Assembly: GCF_000146345.1 (NCBI RefSeq)
Contig: NZ_GL397071.1
Location: forward strand, 1,956,695 to 2,020,694
Reading direction: 5' to 3'
Length of the DNA stretch: 64,000 bases
Source: Peptoniphilus duerdenii ATCC BAA-1640
GTDB taxonomy: Bacteria > Bacillota > Clostridia > Tissierellales > Peptoniphilaceae
Positions 51,709 to 60,491 of this stretch are shown piece by piece. Below the pieces are notes generated by a model. It was not told the DNA's origin and did not search any database. It worked only from the letters and a program-made list of their open reading frames with translations. Each line of letters opens with the position of its first letter. Within the stretch, counting starts at the first letter, position 1. Position numbers and translations under genes: made by a program.

Positions 51709-52596
51709 TCACCTGTGAATTTCATTTGGATCTAGGAAACTTTTTAGATTTTCTCCCAACCTATTTACACATAACACCAAGAATACGAGCATAAGCCCAG
51801 GAAATAGTGCAAGATAAATATGTCCTGTGGTTATATACTTCATACTCTCTTGAAGAATGATTCCTATTGCCGGAGTGGAAAGTGAAAGTCCAAATCCAAG
51901 AAATGTTATCCCCGCTTCGTGTAAAATCGCGTGTGGAAATAATAGTACAAGCCCTACCAATATCTGTGGAAGTAGGTGCGGCAAAATATGATTCTTAAAG
52001 ATATAGAAATTGCTTTTTCCCATGGCTTTTGAAATTTTTATATAGTTCTCATCCAGAAGTTCTAGAATTTCTGATCGAAGAATCCTCGTAAGTCCAGTCC
52101 AATGTGTGAGGGCAAGTCCGATTATAACTCCTCTTATTCCCCTTCCAACAGCAACGGAAATGAGTATTAAAAACATCATATGTGGTATGGATAAGAATCC
52201 GTCGATTAAGAAATTTACAACTGTATCCGTCTTTTCTTTTCCAACTACAAGTAAAATACAAAATATTATTGAGATTAAAAAACTGGCAATGGTTCCGATA
52301 AATCCAACTTTAATGGAAGTTGCGAGACCTTTAATCGTTCTAAGATACATATCTCTTCCTGCATGATCTGTGCCAAAGATATGATCTCTAGACGGAGCCA
52401 TAAGTTTTTCTCTGAAGTTTGAAGATAGTGCTTCTTCATTTATAAGTGATCCATGAATATATACATAGAGAATAAATGATGCGGTTAAGATCATGATGAT
52501 CATCATCCAAATTCTTTTTCTGCTAAGTTCTTCCTTGTATTCAACTTGCCTTTCCTTAAGCAGACTTTCTCTTATGGTACTTGAATCAATCTTCAT
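51709..52596 (-). CDS. ABC transporter permease (OppC/NikC type)
   Basis: Membrane subunit with 295 aa and six predicted helices after a 28-residue cytoplasmic leader. Features: HIFGTDHAGRDMYLRTIKG after the first helix, and the ATPase-contact loop SKAMGKSNFYIFKNHILPH. It overlaps the OppB-type gene by 11 bp, and its stop codon lies inside the ribosome binding site of the downstream ATPase. Confidence 0.9.
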   Translation of the reverse strand: MKIDSSTIRESLLKERQVEYKEELSRKRIWMMIIMILTASFILYVYIHGSLINEEALSSNFREKLMAPSRDHIFGTDHAGRDMYLRTIKGLATSIKVGFIGTIASFLISIIFCILLVVGKEKTDTVVNFLIDGFLSIPHMMFLILISVAVGRGIRGVIIGLALTHWTGLTRILRSEILELLDENYIKISKAMGKSNFYIFKNHILPHLLPQILVGLVLLFPHAILHEAGITFLGFGLSLSTPAIGIILQESMKYITTGHIYLALFPGLMLVFLVLCVNRLGENLKSFLDPNEIHR

Positions 52597-53563
52597 CTTG
52601 CCACCTCATTCTCGGATCTAGAATTACATACATAAGGTCGCACATTCTATTTCCAACATAGACAAATATCATACTGAAAAGAACGAGACCAAGTAGTAGA
52701 GGTACGTCTCCTCTTAGACCAGCTTCTACAGTTAGACTTCCAAGTCCCGGATAGTTAAATACATTTTCTGCAAGGACTGCTCCAGAAAATAATTCGCTAA
52801 AGTATGTAAATTGTATGGTGAGTCCTGGTAGGATCATATTTTTTAAGGCGTAACTATTTACGATCCTGTTCTTTTTTATTCCTCTTGAATAGGCGTAGAG
52901 CACATATTCTGAATTCATAACGTCTATGACCTTCTGCCTGGTGTGAAGGGCAATATTTGAAATTCCAACTATGGCAAGAGTTATTCCCGGCAGTATCATG
53001 TGGTGAAGCCTACTTGCTATGGAAATATCTTTTTCAAGCATTCCTATTGGACTTCCCATGGATGCAGGAAATAGTCCTAGCTTAATGGAAAATATTATAA
53101 TCATAAGCATTCCCACCCAAAATTGTGGTGTAGATGCCAAAACTATTGCGTATAATTTTATAGATCTATCTCTTAAACTATTTTCGTTTGAACCTGCGAC
53201 AATTCCTAAAAATAGCCCGAATATTCCTTGAATAATCCAGGCAAAACTCATAAGCATTATTGATGATTTGAAACCTCTTTTTATTATTTCCAGAACAGGT
53301 CTTCCATAGATGTTTGAAATCCCAAGATTTCCTCTTACAAGATGGCAAATCCAAATCCAGTATCTTTTTATAAATGGAAGGTCAAGTCCCCACTCTCTTA
53401 TAAGTTTCTCTCTCATCTCAGGTGTAAGACCCACGCCTCTGCTCCTCGCAAAGGCAGAGACGGGATCAATAGGGGAGATGTCCATCAAAAGAAAAGATAT
53501 AAATGTTACAAAGATTAGTAAACAAATGAAGTAAGTTATTTGTTTTAGTACTTTTTTAGCCAT
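52586..53563 (-). CDS. ABC transporter permease (OppB/NikB type)
   Basis: Partner permease of 325 aa with an N-terminal helix (ITYFICLLIFVTFISFLLMD), the SPIDPVSAFARSRGVGLTP extracellular segment typical of this family, and the contact loop YSRGIKKNRIVNSYALKN. It follows the binding-protein gene by 13 bp. Confidence 0.9.
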   Translation of the reverse strand: MAKKVLKQITYFICLLIFVTFISFLLMDISPIDPVSAFARSRGVGLTPEMREKLIREWGLDLPFIKRYWIWICHLVRGNLGISNIYGRPVLEIIKRGFKSSIMLMSFAWIIQGIFGLFLGIVAGSNENSLRDRSIKLYAIVLASTPQFWVGMLMIIIFSIKLGLFPASMGSPIGMLEKDISIASRLHHMILPGITLAIVGISNIALHTRQKVIDVMNSEYVLYAYSRGIKKNRIVNSYALKNMILPGLTIQFTYFSELFSGAVLAENVFNYPGLGSLTVEAGLRGDVPLLLGLVLFSMIFVYVGNRMCDLMYVILDPRMRWQDED

Positions 53564-53576
53564 CTTCCCCTCCTAT

Positions 53577-55223
53577 TTATTTAGTCCATTTCCAATTAGA
53601 AATGTTGTCTAACATTGGCCATCCACCACCGTGTGGTTGAATTTTTTGTCTACCTATATCGAGACCATCTCTTACTAGGTACACATGATTTTCATTTACA
53701 AGCCATACCCATGGGCAGTCTCCCTTAGCAGAAAGTCCTGTTTCTCCATCCCATTGAGCAAGCTTGAAGTTTTCATTTAACTCTTCAACAGTATCTGAAG
53801 ATAATCCTTTTTCAAAATATTCGTCAACTTTTTTATTTGAATAGAAGTTTGAGTTGTAGTATTCAACTCCTCTGTACAAAGATGAATAACTGTAGAACAT
53901 TTCAAGTGGATCGTAACCTCCCCAACCGAATAGAACTGCGTCTGAATACATATGTGGAGTTACGAAGTCCCAGTCTCCGAATAGAGGATTAATTTCGATA
54001 CCGATTTTTTTCGCTTGGTCGCAGAAATAAACCGCTATGTCTTCACGATCTTGGTATGCGTAGTAGAGGTCAAACTTAGCTTTTACGCCGTCTTTTTCTC
54101 TAATTCCATCAGTTCCTTCTACCCAACCTGCATCCTCTAGGATCTTCTTAGCTTTTTCTATGTCTCCGTCATTTTCTTCTACAGTTTTATCGTTAAACCA
54201 TGGAAGTCCATCAGCGATAGAATATGCAGGAGTACCTTCTCCATCTAGGATAGTTTCGATCATTTCTTTTCTATCCATAGCGATATCAAGAGCGCGTCTG
54301 ATATTTATATCGGAAGTAACATTGTTTCCGATAGGTGAACCAGGCATGATTGATTTATCATCCGTCACCTTTCCTGTAGATGGAACAGTTGGAAGAGATA
54401 TCCCTCTGTTGTCTACAGTCTTTATAGATTCAATGTGAAATCCTGGGAAATCTGTGTGCTTTGCAGTAATAGGAATTCTAATTACATCGCAATCACCAGC
54501 TTTTGCTGTAGCAAGAGCTTGGTCTTGATCCTTAAAGAATAAAAATGTAATTTTCTTAAAAGGAACTTTTTCTCCGATATAGTATTCGTTTGGCTCAACT
54601 ATAAGTTGTTGACCAACCTTCCATTCAACTAGCTTAAATGGACCGGAGCCAATAGGATTCTTTCCATAGTCAGGACCATAAGATTTTTCTGGCACGATTG
54701 CAAGTGAACACATGGATGATGTAAAAGAAATATCTGGTTCATTTAGATGAATCTCAATGTGTTTATCATCAGTTGCAACAGCATCTACAAGTCTAGTTAG
54801 ATTAACTCCTGGAGTACCTTCCTTTTTAGCAAGATTGTATGTAAAAGCCACGTCACTTGCAGTTAAATCTGAACCATCTGAGAATTTTAAGTCTTCTTTA
54901 AGTTCAACTTTAATAGTTTTTTTGTCTTCTGAAAGTTCATAAGATTTTGCAAGATCAGGAACTATATTTAAATCCAGGTCTCTTTTAAGTAGAGCTGATT
55001 GGAAAATAGAAGTTCCGTAGTGCCCAGAGCCATGTATAGGGTCCCAACCCTTGTCCGGTTCAGAACCAAAACCTAGCACAAGCTCATCCTTGTTAGCTAA
55101 ACTTTCTGTCTCTACATTGTTCTTATCGTTTGCGGCTTGATTTCCATCATCCTTTTTGCCACAAGATGTAAGAATTAATGTAAATAATAATAAAATAGAT
55201 AATTTTTTAAATAATTTTTTCAT
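53577..55223 (-). CDS. ABC transporter substrate-binding lipoprotein (family 5, peptide/nickel type)
   Basis: First gene of the second importer operon. The lipoprotein signal ends in LTSCGKK with Cys21. The body of 548 aa has family 5 features: VPDLAKSYELSEDKKTIKVELK, FSDGSDLTASDVAFTYN, NPIGSGPFKLVEW and the RRALDIAMDRKEMIE segment. It differs clearly from the OppA of this window. Together with extension-less ATPases this suggests a nickel, metallophore or small-peptide system rather than oligopeptides. The substrate stays open. Confidence 0.88.
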   Translation of the reverse strand: MKKLFKKLSILLLFTLILTSCGKKDDGNQAANDKNNVETESLANKDELVLGFGSEPDKGWDPIHGSGHYGTSIFQSALLKRDLDLNIVPDLAKSYELSEDKKTIKVELKEDLKFSDGSDLTASDVAFTYNLAKKEGTPGVNLTRLVDAVATDDKHIEIHLNEPDISFTSSMCSLAIVPEKSYGPDYGKNPIGSGPFKLVEWKVGQQLIVEPNEYYIGEKVPFKKITFLFFKDQDQALATAKAGDCDVIRIPITAKHTDFPGFHIESIKTVDNRGISLPTVPSTGKVTDDKSIMPGSPIGNNVTSDINIRRALDIAMDRKEMIETILDGEGTPAYSIADGLPWFNDKTVEENDGDIEKAKKILEDAGWVEGTDGIREKDGVKAKFDLYYAYQDREDIAVYFCDQAKKIGIEINPLFGDWDFVTPHMYSDAVLFGWGGYDPLEMFYSYSSLYRGVEYYNSNFYSNKKVDEYFEKGLSSDTVEELNENFKLAQWDGETGLSAKGDCPWVWLVNENHVYLVRDGLDIGRQKIQPHGGGWPMLDNISNWKWTK

Positions 55224-55241
55224 AAATACCTCCTATTTGAA

Positions 55242-55270
55242 ATTTTATCATAGTCTAACATTTGTTACAA
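55242..55270 (-). promoter_or_regulatory. predicted promoter of the second importer operon with direct repeats
   Basis: TTGTAA (55265-55270), 17-nt spacer, TAAAAT (55242-55247) on the minus strand. The 10-bp plus-strand sequence TTTGTTACAA at 55261-55270, covering the -35, is repeated exactly at 55291-55300, a 30-bp period. Confidence 0.6.
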
Positions 55271-55422
55271 TAATTCAAAATAATATGCAATTTGTTACAA
55301 AAATATAATTATTTTTAGTTTTGAAAATTACTTGAAGTGATTTTTGTTTAATAAAAATTTTTATGACAATATATATGGTAAAATCATATTTAGAGACTAT
55401 TTTAAAAATTCAGGAGGAGAAT

Positions 55423-57024
55423 ATGTTTAATAAACATTTTTCAGAAATTAAAAAAACTCAATTAATTGCAATCATAACTGGAATGATGAATTCTATCGGT
55501 GCTGTTCTAAGTGCTTTTATGATTCAAAAAATCGTGGACGCAGTTACTTCTAACGAAGTGCATCTAATAAAGGATCTGTCCATCAAATTCGTTATACTTT
55601 TAGTAGCATTTTTAATAGTTAGTTTCGCTTTTCAATACTATTTAAGGATTATTATTCAAACCGGTTCTTTTCAAATTAGAAAGAATTTATTTTCCAATCT
55701 TTTTAAACTGGACTACATAGATATTTCTAAGTTTAAATCTGGAGATATATTAACATCCATTACCAGCGATACTGAACGTATTTCTGAAATGTATTCTCTA
55801 TCCACAGTTACAACTTTTATGATGGCGACCCAATTTATAATAACCATAAGCCTTATTACCTACTACAACTACTTTGTAAGTATATTTGCTCTAGTCTGTG
55901 TCTTAATCGGTATGTTTGTTTCTAAGATAACTTCTAAGAAAATCGCGGAATATAGCGTAGAGCTTCAAGCTATCTCTGGAAAAGAAAATTCCCAAATCAT
56001 AGAGACCATTGAGGGTGCAAGGACTGTTAAACAACTGAAAAAAGAAGAGTATTTCTTCGATGAATATAAAAATATACTAGATGATAAGTACAAGGTCTCT
56101 AAAAAGCTTGCCGTACAAATAGCTCTCTACTCTGACGTGTATGTATTTGCAAATAATATTATGCCTTTTGCAACCGTTGTTATTTCATTAATATTTGTAC
56201 TTAGAGGAACTATGACCATTGGACAACTTGTTGCAATTCTTTCTATCGCAGGAGCCCTTACCGAACCGATCACATTCCTTGGAGATCTTATAAGCAAGAA
56301 AAAAGTTGCTGACGAACTTCTAAAGAAGAATGAAAATCTATTGGAACTTCCTAGTGTAGATACTAAGAAACCTATGCTAAACACAGGCAGCTCATTTGAA
56401 AGTCTAGATTTTAAATCATCTGGCTATTCCTTTGGAGAGAGAACTATCCTAGAAGATGTTGATTTTACTTTAAATAAGGGAAGAGTCTACGCCATCGTTG
56501 GAGAAAGCGGTAAGGGCAAATCTACTATTTACAATATTATTTCTAAGTTCGTGGATAATAAAGATGTAAAAGTTTTGATAAATGGAAAGGATATTTCCGA
56601 GATTTCATCAGCTGCCATCTATGACAATATCATGCAGGTGGACCAAAAACCTTTCACTATCAATAAATCCATTAAAGAAAATATAATCCTTGGGGATAAA
56701 TTTAGTAATGAAGAACTAAATAAAGTTATCGAAGTTTGCCAACTTAAAAACTTGGTAAAGGAGAAGGGATTAGATTTTGTAATCGATGAAAGAGGAGAAA
56801 ATGTAAGTGGTGGAGAAAAACAGAGAATTTCAATTGCAAGGATGCTTATAAGAAAACCAGATCTTCTACTTCTTGACGAGCCTACCAGTGCTCTTGACGA
56901 AGCTACCAGCGAAAACTTCGTAAGTGATCTTGTAGATTTTGCAAAGGAAGAAAATATCACCATCGTATCCATCACCCACAGAGAAGACTTTACGAAAAAA
57001 GCGGATGAAATTATTAGAATTTAA
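55423..57024 (+). CDS. fused ABC exporter (permease plus ATPase)
   Basis: Half-size exporter of 533 aa acting as a dimer. Residues 1 to about 290 hold six membrane helices (LIAIITGMMNSIGAVLSAFM to the ATVVISLIFVLRGTMTIGQL pair). The ATPase domain follows with Walker A (GESGKGKST), signature (VSGGEKQRISIARML), Walker B ([12 protein letters not shown]) and an H-loop (VSITHRED). CAGGAGG lies just before the ATG at 55423, so I reject the longer frame from 55363. The partner, substrate and regulator are unknown; it is monocistronic. Confidence 0.9.
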   Translation: MFNKHFSEIKKTQLIAIITGMMNSIGAVLSAFMIQKIVDAVTSNEVHLIKDLSIKFVILLVAFLIVSFAFQYYLRIIIQTGSFQIRKNLFSNLFKLDYIDISKFKSGDILTSITSDTERISEMYSLSTVTTFMMATQFIITISLITYYNYFVSIFALVCVLIGMFVSKITSKKIAEYSVELQAISGKENSQIIETIEGARTVKQLKKEEYFFDEYKNILDDKYKVSKKLAVQIALYSDVYVFANNIMPFATVVISLIFVLRGTMTIGQLVAILSIAGALTEPITFLGDLISKKKVADELLKKNENLLELPSVDTKKPMLNTGSSFESLDFKSSGYSFGERTILEDVDFTLNKGRVYAIVGESGKGKSTIYNIISKFVDNKDVKVLINGKDISEISSAAIYDNIMQVDQKPFTINKSIKENIILGDKFSNEELNKVIEVCQLKNLVKEKGLDFVIDERGENVSGGEKQRISIARMLIRKPDLLLLDEPTSALDEATSENFVSDLVDFAKEENITIVSITHREDFTKKADEIIRI

Positions 57025-57037
57025 ATTTAAAATTAAG

Positions 57038-57068
57038 CAGGCTTACATAAAAATAAGCCTGTTTTTTT
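57038..57068 (+). terminator. intrinsic terminator of the ABC exporter gene
   Basis: An 8-bp stem (CAGGCTTA/TAAGCCTG) with an 8-nt loop followed by seven T. Confidence 0.85.
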
Positions 57069-57106
57069 GTATTGAATTAAATTTAATCAGCATTTTAAAA
57101 ATTTAT

Positions 57107-57134
57107 AAAAAAATAGAACCTTGCGGCTCTATTT
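57107..57134 (-). terminator. intrinsic terminator of the NCS1 permease gene
   Basis: A 10-bp stem with one G-U pair (AAATAGAGCC/GGTTCTATTT) followed by seven T on the minus strand, immediately after the stop codon. Confidence 0.8.
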
Positions 57135-57138
57135 AAAA

Positions 57139-58320
57139 TTACTTTCCTTCTATTTTCTTGTTAGATTTTTTTATTATCAGTCCTATTCTATTTAGGATAA
57201 CCGTGATTGCGATGGTGATAAGAATATTTACAAATGTTACTCCTAGATAAAAGTCCTTAGTTAGAAGCTTTCTATAAATTATAAATCCAATTGCCCAGGA
57301 TAGTAAGTGACTGATTTCAAATTCTTTTCTAATATATTTTGATTTGAGAATTAATTGGTCTGCTATCAATACTGCTGTCATAGGTGCAAAGACTGAACCT
57401 ATAAGATATAAAAATCCTGTAATGTCATCCATATTGTAGACCATTGCGAGTACTGTTCCAAGTATTGTTACTACAACTCCGACGGTCTTCGCATTAAGCC
57501 TTTTAAAAATACTTTTAGAAGATATCCCTGCTGAATATGCATCGAGGAAAGTGGTGGTAACTGTAGATAGTACGACTATTAAAAGTCCGATTGTTCCTAT
57601 TCCCGCCTTGATCATCACAAGTGAAATATCCGTTTCTCCTGCATATAACGCTGCTCCAAGTCCGATAAATTGCATCCATATACTTACTATGGTGTAGACT
57701 CCTGCTGCAACAAATGCGCCTATCTTTTTCTTTTCTGAGTTCATGGTGTAATCACCTACGACTGGTATCCAAGATAGTGGCATCGCTGCTCCAAGTTCCA
57801 CTGCTGCTCCGAAACTCATTGCATCGCCCATTGGTCCTGCTGCTTCACCTGAGAATACATGACGACTTAGAATAATAGTAAGTACAAATAGTAGTGTCAT
57901 AGCAAGGGTATTTATCCATTTAAGTGATGTAATTCCAACTACTATCCAGAGTACTATAAGTGCTCCTATAACCACTGCCCATACTCCACTACCATACTTT
58001 AAGATTTCACCTGCTGATAGTGCTCCGTCATAAATCATGATGGCAGTCCATCCTGCAAGTTGAACGACATTTAATACTGCAAACAGGATTCCTCCCTTCT
58101 TACCGAAGGTAATCTTTACGGTTTCCATTGAAGATTTTTCACTTCGCTCTGAAATATATCCTGCTAAGTACATAAAAATAAAGCCAATTAAATGGCCAAG
58201 TAAGATTGCATATGCCCCATTTTTTAGTCCAAGAGATGCGTAGTAGGTTCCAGTTAACATTTCTGCAATAGACACACCTGCTCCGAACCAAATCAGTGCA
58301 TGTTCTGAATTTTTTGTCAT
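57139..58320 (-). CDS. NCS1 family permease, CytX-like (pyrimidine/hydroxymethylpyrimidine)
   Basis: An integral membrane protein of 393 aa with about twelve helices. The N-terminal IWFGAGVSIAEMLTGTYYA and the central PLSWIPVVGDYTMNSEKK are typical of the CytX branch of the nucleobase:cation symporter 1 family, which is linked to uptake of the thiamine precursor hydroxymethylpyrimidine; cytosine permeases are the alternative. I see no TPP riboswitch in the short upstream region, so the substrate assignment is tentative. It is transcribed divergently from a Crp/Fnr regulator gene. Confidence 0.78.
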   Translation of the reverse strand: MTKNSEHALIWFGAGVSIAEMLTGTYYASLGLKNGAYAILLGHLIGFIFMYLAGYISERSEKSSMETVKITFGKKGGILFAVLNVVQLAGWTAIMIYDGALSAGEILKYGSGVWAVVIGALIVLWIVVGITSLKWINTLAMTLLFVLTIILSRHVFSGEAAGPMGDAMSFGAAVELGAAMPLSWIPVVGDYTMNSEKKKIGAFVAAGVYTIVSIWMQFIGLGAALYAGETDISLVMIKAGIGTIGLLIVVLSTVTTTFLDAYSAGISSKSIFKRLNAKTVGVVVTILGTVLAMVYNMDDITGFLYLIGSVFAPMTAVLIADQLILKSKYIRKEFEISHLLSWAIGFIIYRKLLTKDFYLGVTFVNILITIAITVILNRIGLIIKKSNKKIEGK

Positions 58321-58455
58321 TTATTCACCTCTAAAATAATTATAATTTACGATTTTTTATTTTTCAACCTTGAAGATATTTTATTTAGGTGATAAGCTAG
58401 AACAAAATGAGGTTATCGAAATAAAAAAGTATTTAGAAATACAAAGGAGATTTTT

Positions 58456-59157
58456 ATGGATATACTACTTAACAATATAAAAATAGATAGCAAAGATATC
58501 CCTATGCTTTCCATGCTCTCAGAGGAAGAACTTTCTATGATGACTTCATCCCTTGAGGCTCAATATGTAAAAAGGGGTGAGACCATATTCACTTCAGGTC
58601 ATCCTGCAGATGTAATGTTCATTCTTCATGAAGGAGTTTTCAAACTTTCGATGCCCCTTACTGATGGTAGAGAGCAGATTATGTACCTGTTCACCGCAGG
58701 CGATTTTGTTGGAGGATTAAATATTTTATCCGGAGATAAGTATGTATACAATGCTGTGTGCCTCGCCGACTCTCTTATAATTAAAATTTCTTCAGATGAT
58801 TTTAGAAATGTACTTCTTAAAAATTATGATTTCTTGATGATCTTAATTGAGCAATGTTACGAAAGAATTAGAAAGTCCGAATCCCTTGTGGATATTCTAT
58901 CTGGTATAAATGCGGATATGAAGGTTGCAAAACTTCTTATAAATTTTGCAAATCTCTACGGCAAGGTTACCAAGGACGGAATCCTTCTCGACTTAAATAT
59001 AAATAGAGAGGAACTTGGATTCTATTCAGGAGTAACGAGAGAAACCATCTCTAGAAAGTTAAATCAATTTGAAAAGGCAAAGATCGTAAGACTTCTTCCA
59101 AAGGGCAATATCCTCATCAGGAAGATGGACGTCTTGGAAAATATAGTAAGCTCATAA
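58456..59157 (+). CDS. Crp/Fnr family transcriptional regulator
   Basis: A 233-aa regulator. The N-terminal cyclic-nucleotide-binding-like barrel is recognisable (VKRGETIFTSGHPADVMFIL... GVFKLSM... LFTAGDFVGG), joined by a long helix to a helix-turn-helix of the Crp type (LGFYSGVTRETISRKLNQFEK). The cysteine cluster of oxygen-sensing Fnr is absent, so the signal is unknown. AAAGGAG precedes the ATG. The neighbour transcribed away from it is the CytX-like permease; a regulatory link is possible but unproven. Confidence 0.9.
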   Translation: MDILLNNIKIDSKDIPMLSMLSEEELSMMTSSLEAQYVKRGETIFTSGHPADVMFILHEGVFKLSMPLTDGREQIMYLFTAGDFVGGLNILSGDKYVYNAVCLADSLIIKISSDDFRNVLLKNYDFLMILIEQCYERIRKSESLVDILSGINADMKVAKLLINFANLYGKVTKDGILLDLNINREELGFYSGVTRETISRKLNQFEKAKIVRLLPKGNILIRKMDVLENIVSS

Positions 59158-59161
59158 AAAT

Positions 59162-59193
59162 AGGAAGGGTGTATGAAAACATCCTTCCTTTTA
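59162..59193 (+). terminator. intrinsic terminator of the Crp/Fnr gene
   Basis: A 10-bp stem with one G-T pair (AGGAAGGGTG/CATCCTTCCT) and an 8-nt loop followed by TTTTA. Confidence 0.8.
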
Positions 59194-59225
59194 TATTTTT
59201 TTGAAATTTGTTTATTTAATAGTTT

Positions 59226-60491
59226 TTAATTTATTTTTAAATCCTTGTCAATATATGCAATATTTCCCTTTGCAAAAGTCATCCAAATTTTTCCTTCCAT
59301 TTCTTCATTTAAGAATGGTGTGTTCTTTGATTTGGATAGGCTCTCTTCAAATTTCCATTTAGTACTTGTGTCGAAGATTACAAAGTCAGATACTTCTCCA
59401 ACCTTTATCTCTCCTCCCGGAAGATTGTAGAGTTTTGCCGCATTGACACTCATAAGTTCAACGAGTTTTTTTAAATCTATAAGACCTGCCTTCAAAAGAT
59501 GCATATTCGCAAGTGAGAATGATGTTTCAAGTCCAGTTATTCCACTTGGAGCCTTGATAAGTTCTCTGTCCTTTTCCTCCTTGGTGTGAGGTGCATGGTC
59601 AGTTGCTACCATATCAATTGTGCCATCGGCGATTGCCTTTAAGATTTTTTCTCTATCACAAGAGGTTCTAAGTGGCGGATTCATCTTTGCTCTCGTTCCA
59701 TGTTCTAGCACTGCATCTTCTGTTAGAGTGAAATGGTGAGGAGTTACTTCTGCATATAGGTTTGCTCCCAAAGATTTATAAAATCTCACAAGGTCCACAC
59801 TGACACCAGAAGAAATATGTTGTATTACAACCTTCGCCCCAGTGTATAGAGATAGGGCTCCATCTCTTGCTACCATAACATCTTCTGCAGCCCTAGGACT
59901 TCCGTAGATATTTAAAGCGCAGGAAACTTTGCCGTGGTTCACCCCATTTTCTTTTATAAGGCTTGGATCTTCTTCATGAAAAGATATGACAGCGTCAAGC
60001 TCTTTTGCCTTTTCCATGGCAAGTTTTACGATGTCAGTTCTCATATCTGGAATTCCATCGTCGGTAAAGGCAACTGCGCCTGCTTTTAAATGCTCTTCCA
60101 TGTCTACGATATCAATTCCTTTAAATCCTTTCGTCAAAGCAGAAACTGTGTAGACATTTATCTTTAAATCTTCTGCTCTTTTTACAAAATCTTCTATAAG
60201 TTCTTTTGAGTCCATAGTTGGTCTTGTGTTTGCCATGCATATTACAGAGGTGAATCCTCCTCTAGCTGCTGCCATGGAACCTGTTTCTATATCTTCTTTT
60301 TCTGTTTGACCGGGATCTCTGAAGTGAACATGGGCATCTATAAATCCTGGGGCTATGATTTTACCAGTCATGTCTATGCCAGGTTTGTCAGTTTTGTCGA
60401 TGGAGATAATCTTTCCATCTGCGATTTCCACATCGGTTACTATATCTCTATCGTTTAATGGATCTATGAGTCTTATATTTTTAAAAATCAT
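59226..60491 (-). CDS. pyrC: dihydroorotase
   Basis: Third step of pyrimidine synthesis: cyclisation of carbamoyl aspartate to dihydroorotate. The metal-binding residues are visible: DAHVHFRDPG, the FHEEDP histidine, QHISSG and VATDHAPHTKEEK. The 421-aa length and PGQTEKEDIETG mark the class I, bacterial-type enzyme. It overlaps the tyrS end by 4 bp, so the two are co-transcribed under the T-box leader; no other pyr gene lies in the window. Confidence 0.94.
   Translation of the reverse strand: MIFKNIRLIDPLNDRDIVTDVEIADGKIISIDKTDKPGIDMTGKIIAPGFIDAHVHFRDPGQTEKEDIETGSMAAARGGFTSVICMANTRPTMDSKELIEDFVKRAEDLKINVYTVSALTKGFKGIDIVDMEEHLKAGAVAFTDDGIPDMRTDIVKLAMEKAKELDAVISFHEEDPSLIKENGVNHGKVSCALNIYGSPRAAEDVMVARDGALSLYTGAKVVIQHISSGVSVDLVRFYKSLGANLYAEVTPHHFTLTEDAVLEHGTRAKMNPPLRTSCDREKILKAIADGTIDMVATDHAPHTKEEKDRELIKAPSGITGLETSFSLANMHLLKAGLIDLKKLVELMSVNAAKLYNLPGGEIKVGEVSDFVIFDTSTKWKFEESLSKSKNTPFLNEEMEGKIWMTFAKGNIAYIDKDLKIN

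Noticed and set aside
55363-55422. Longer start of the ABC exporter at 55363
   Set aside because: CAGGAGG lies immediately before the ATG at 55423, and the extra 20 residues overlap the promoter region.
58380-58440. GATAA and TTATC as an Fnr/Crp operator upstream of the Crp/Fnr gene
   Set aside because: The half sites are too far apart for the usual 14-16-bp dimer site, and the sequence is too AT-rich to be convincing.
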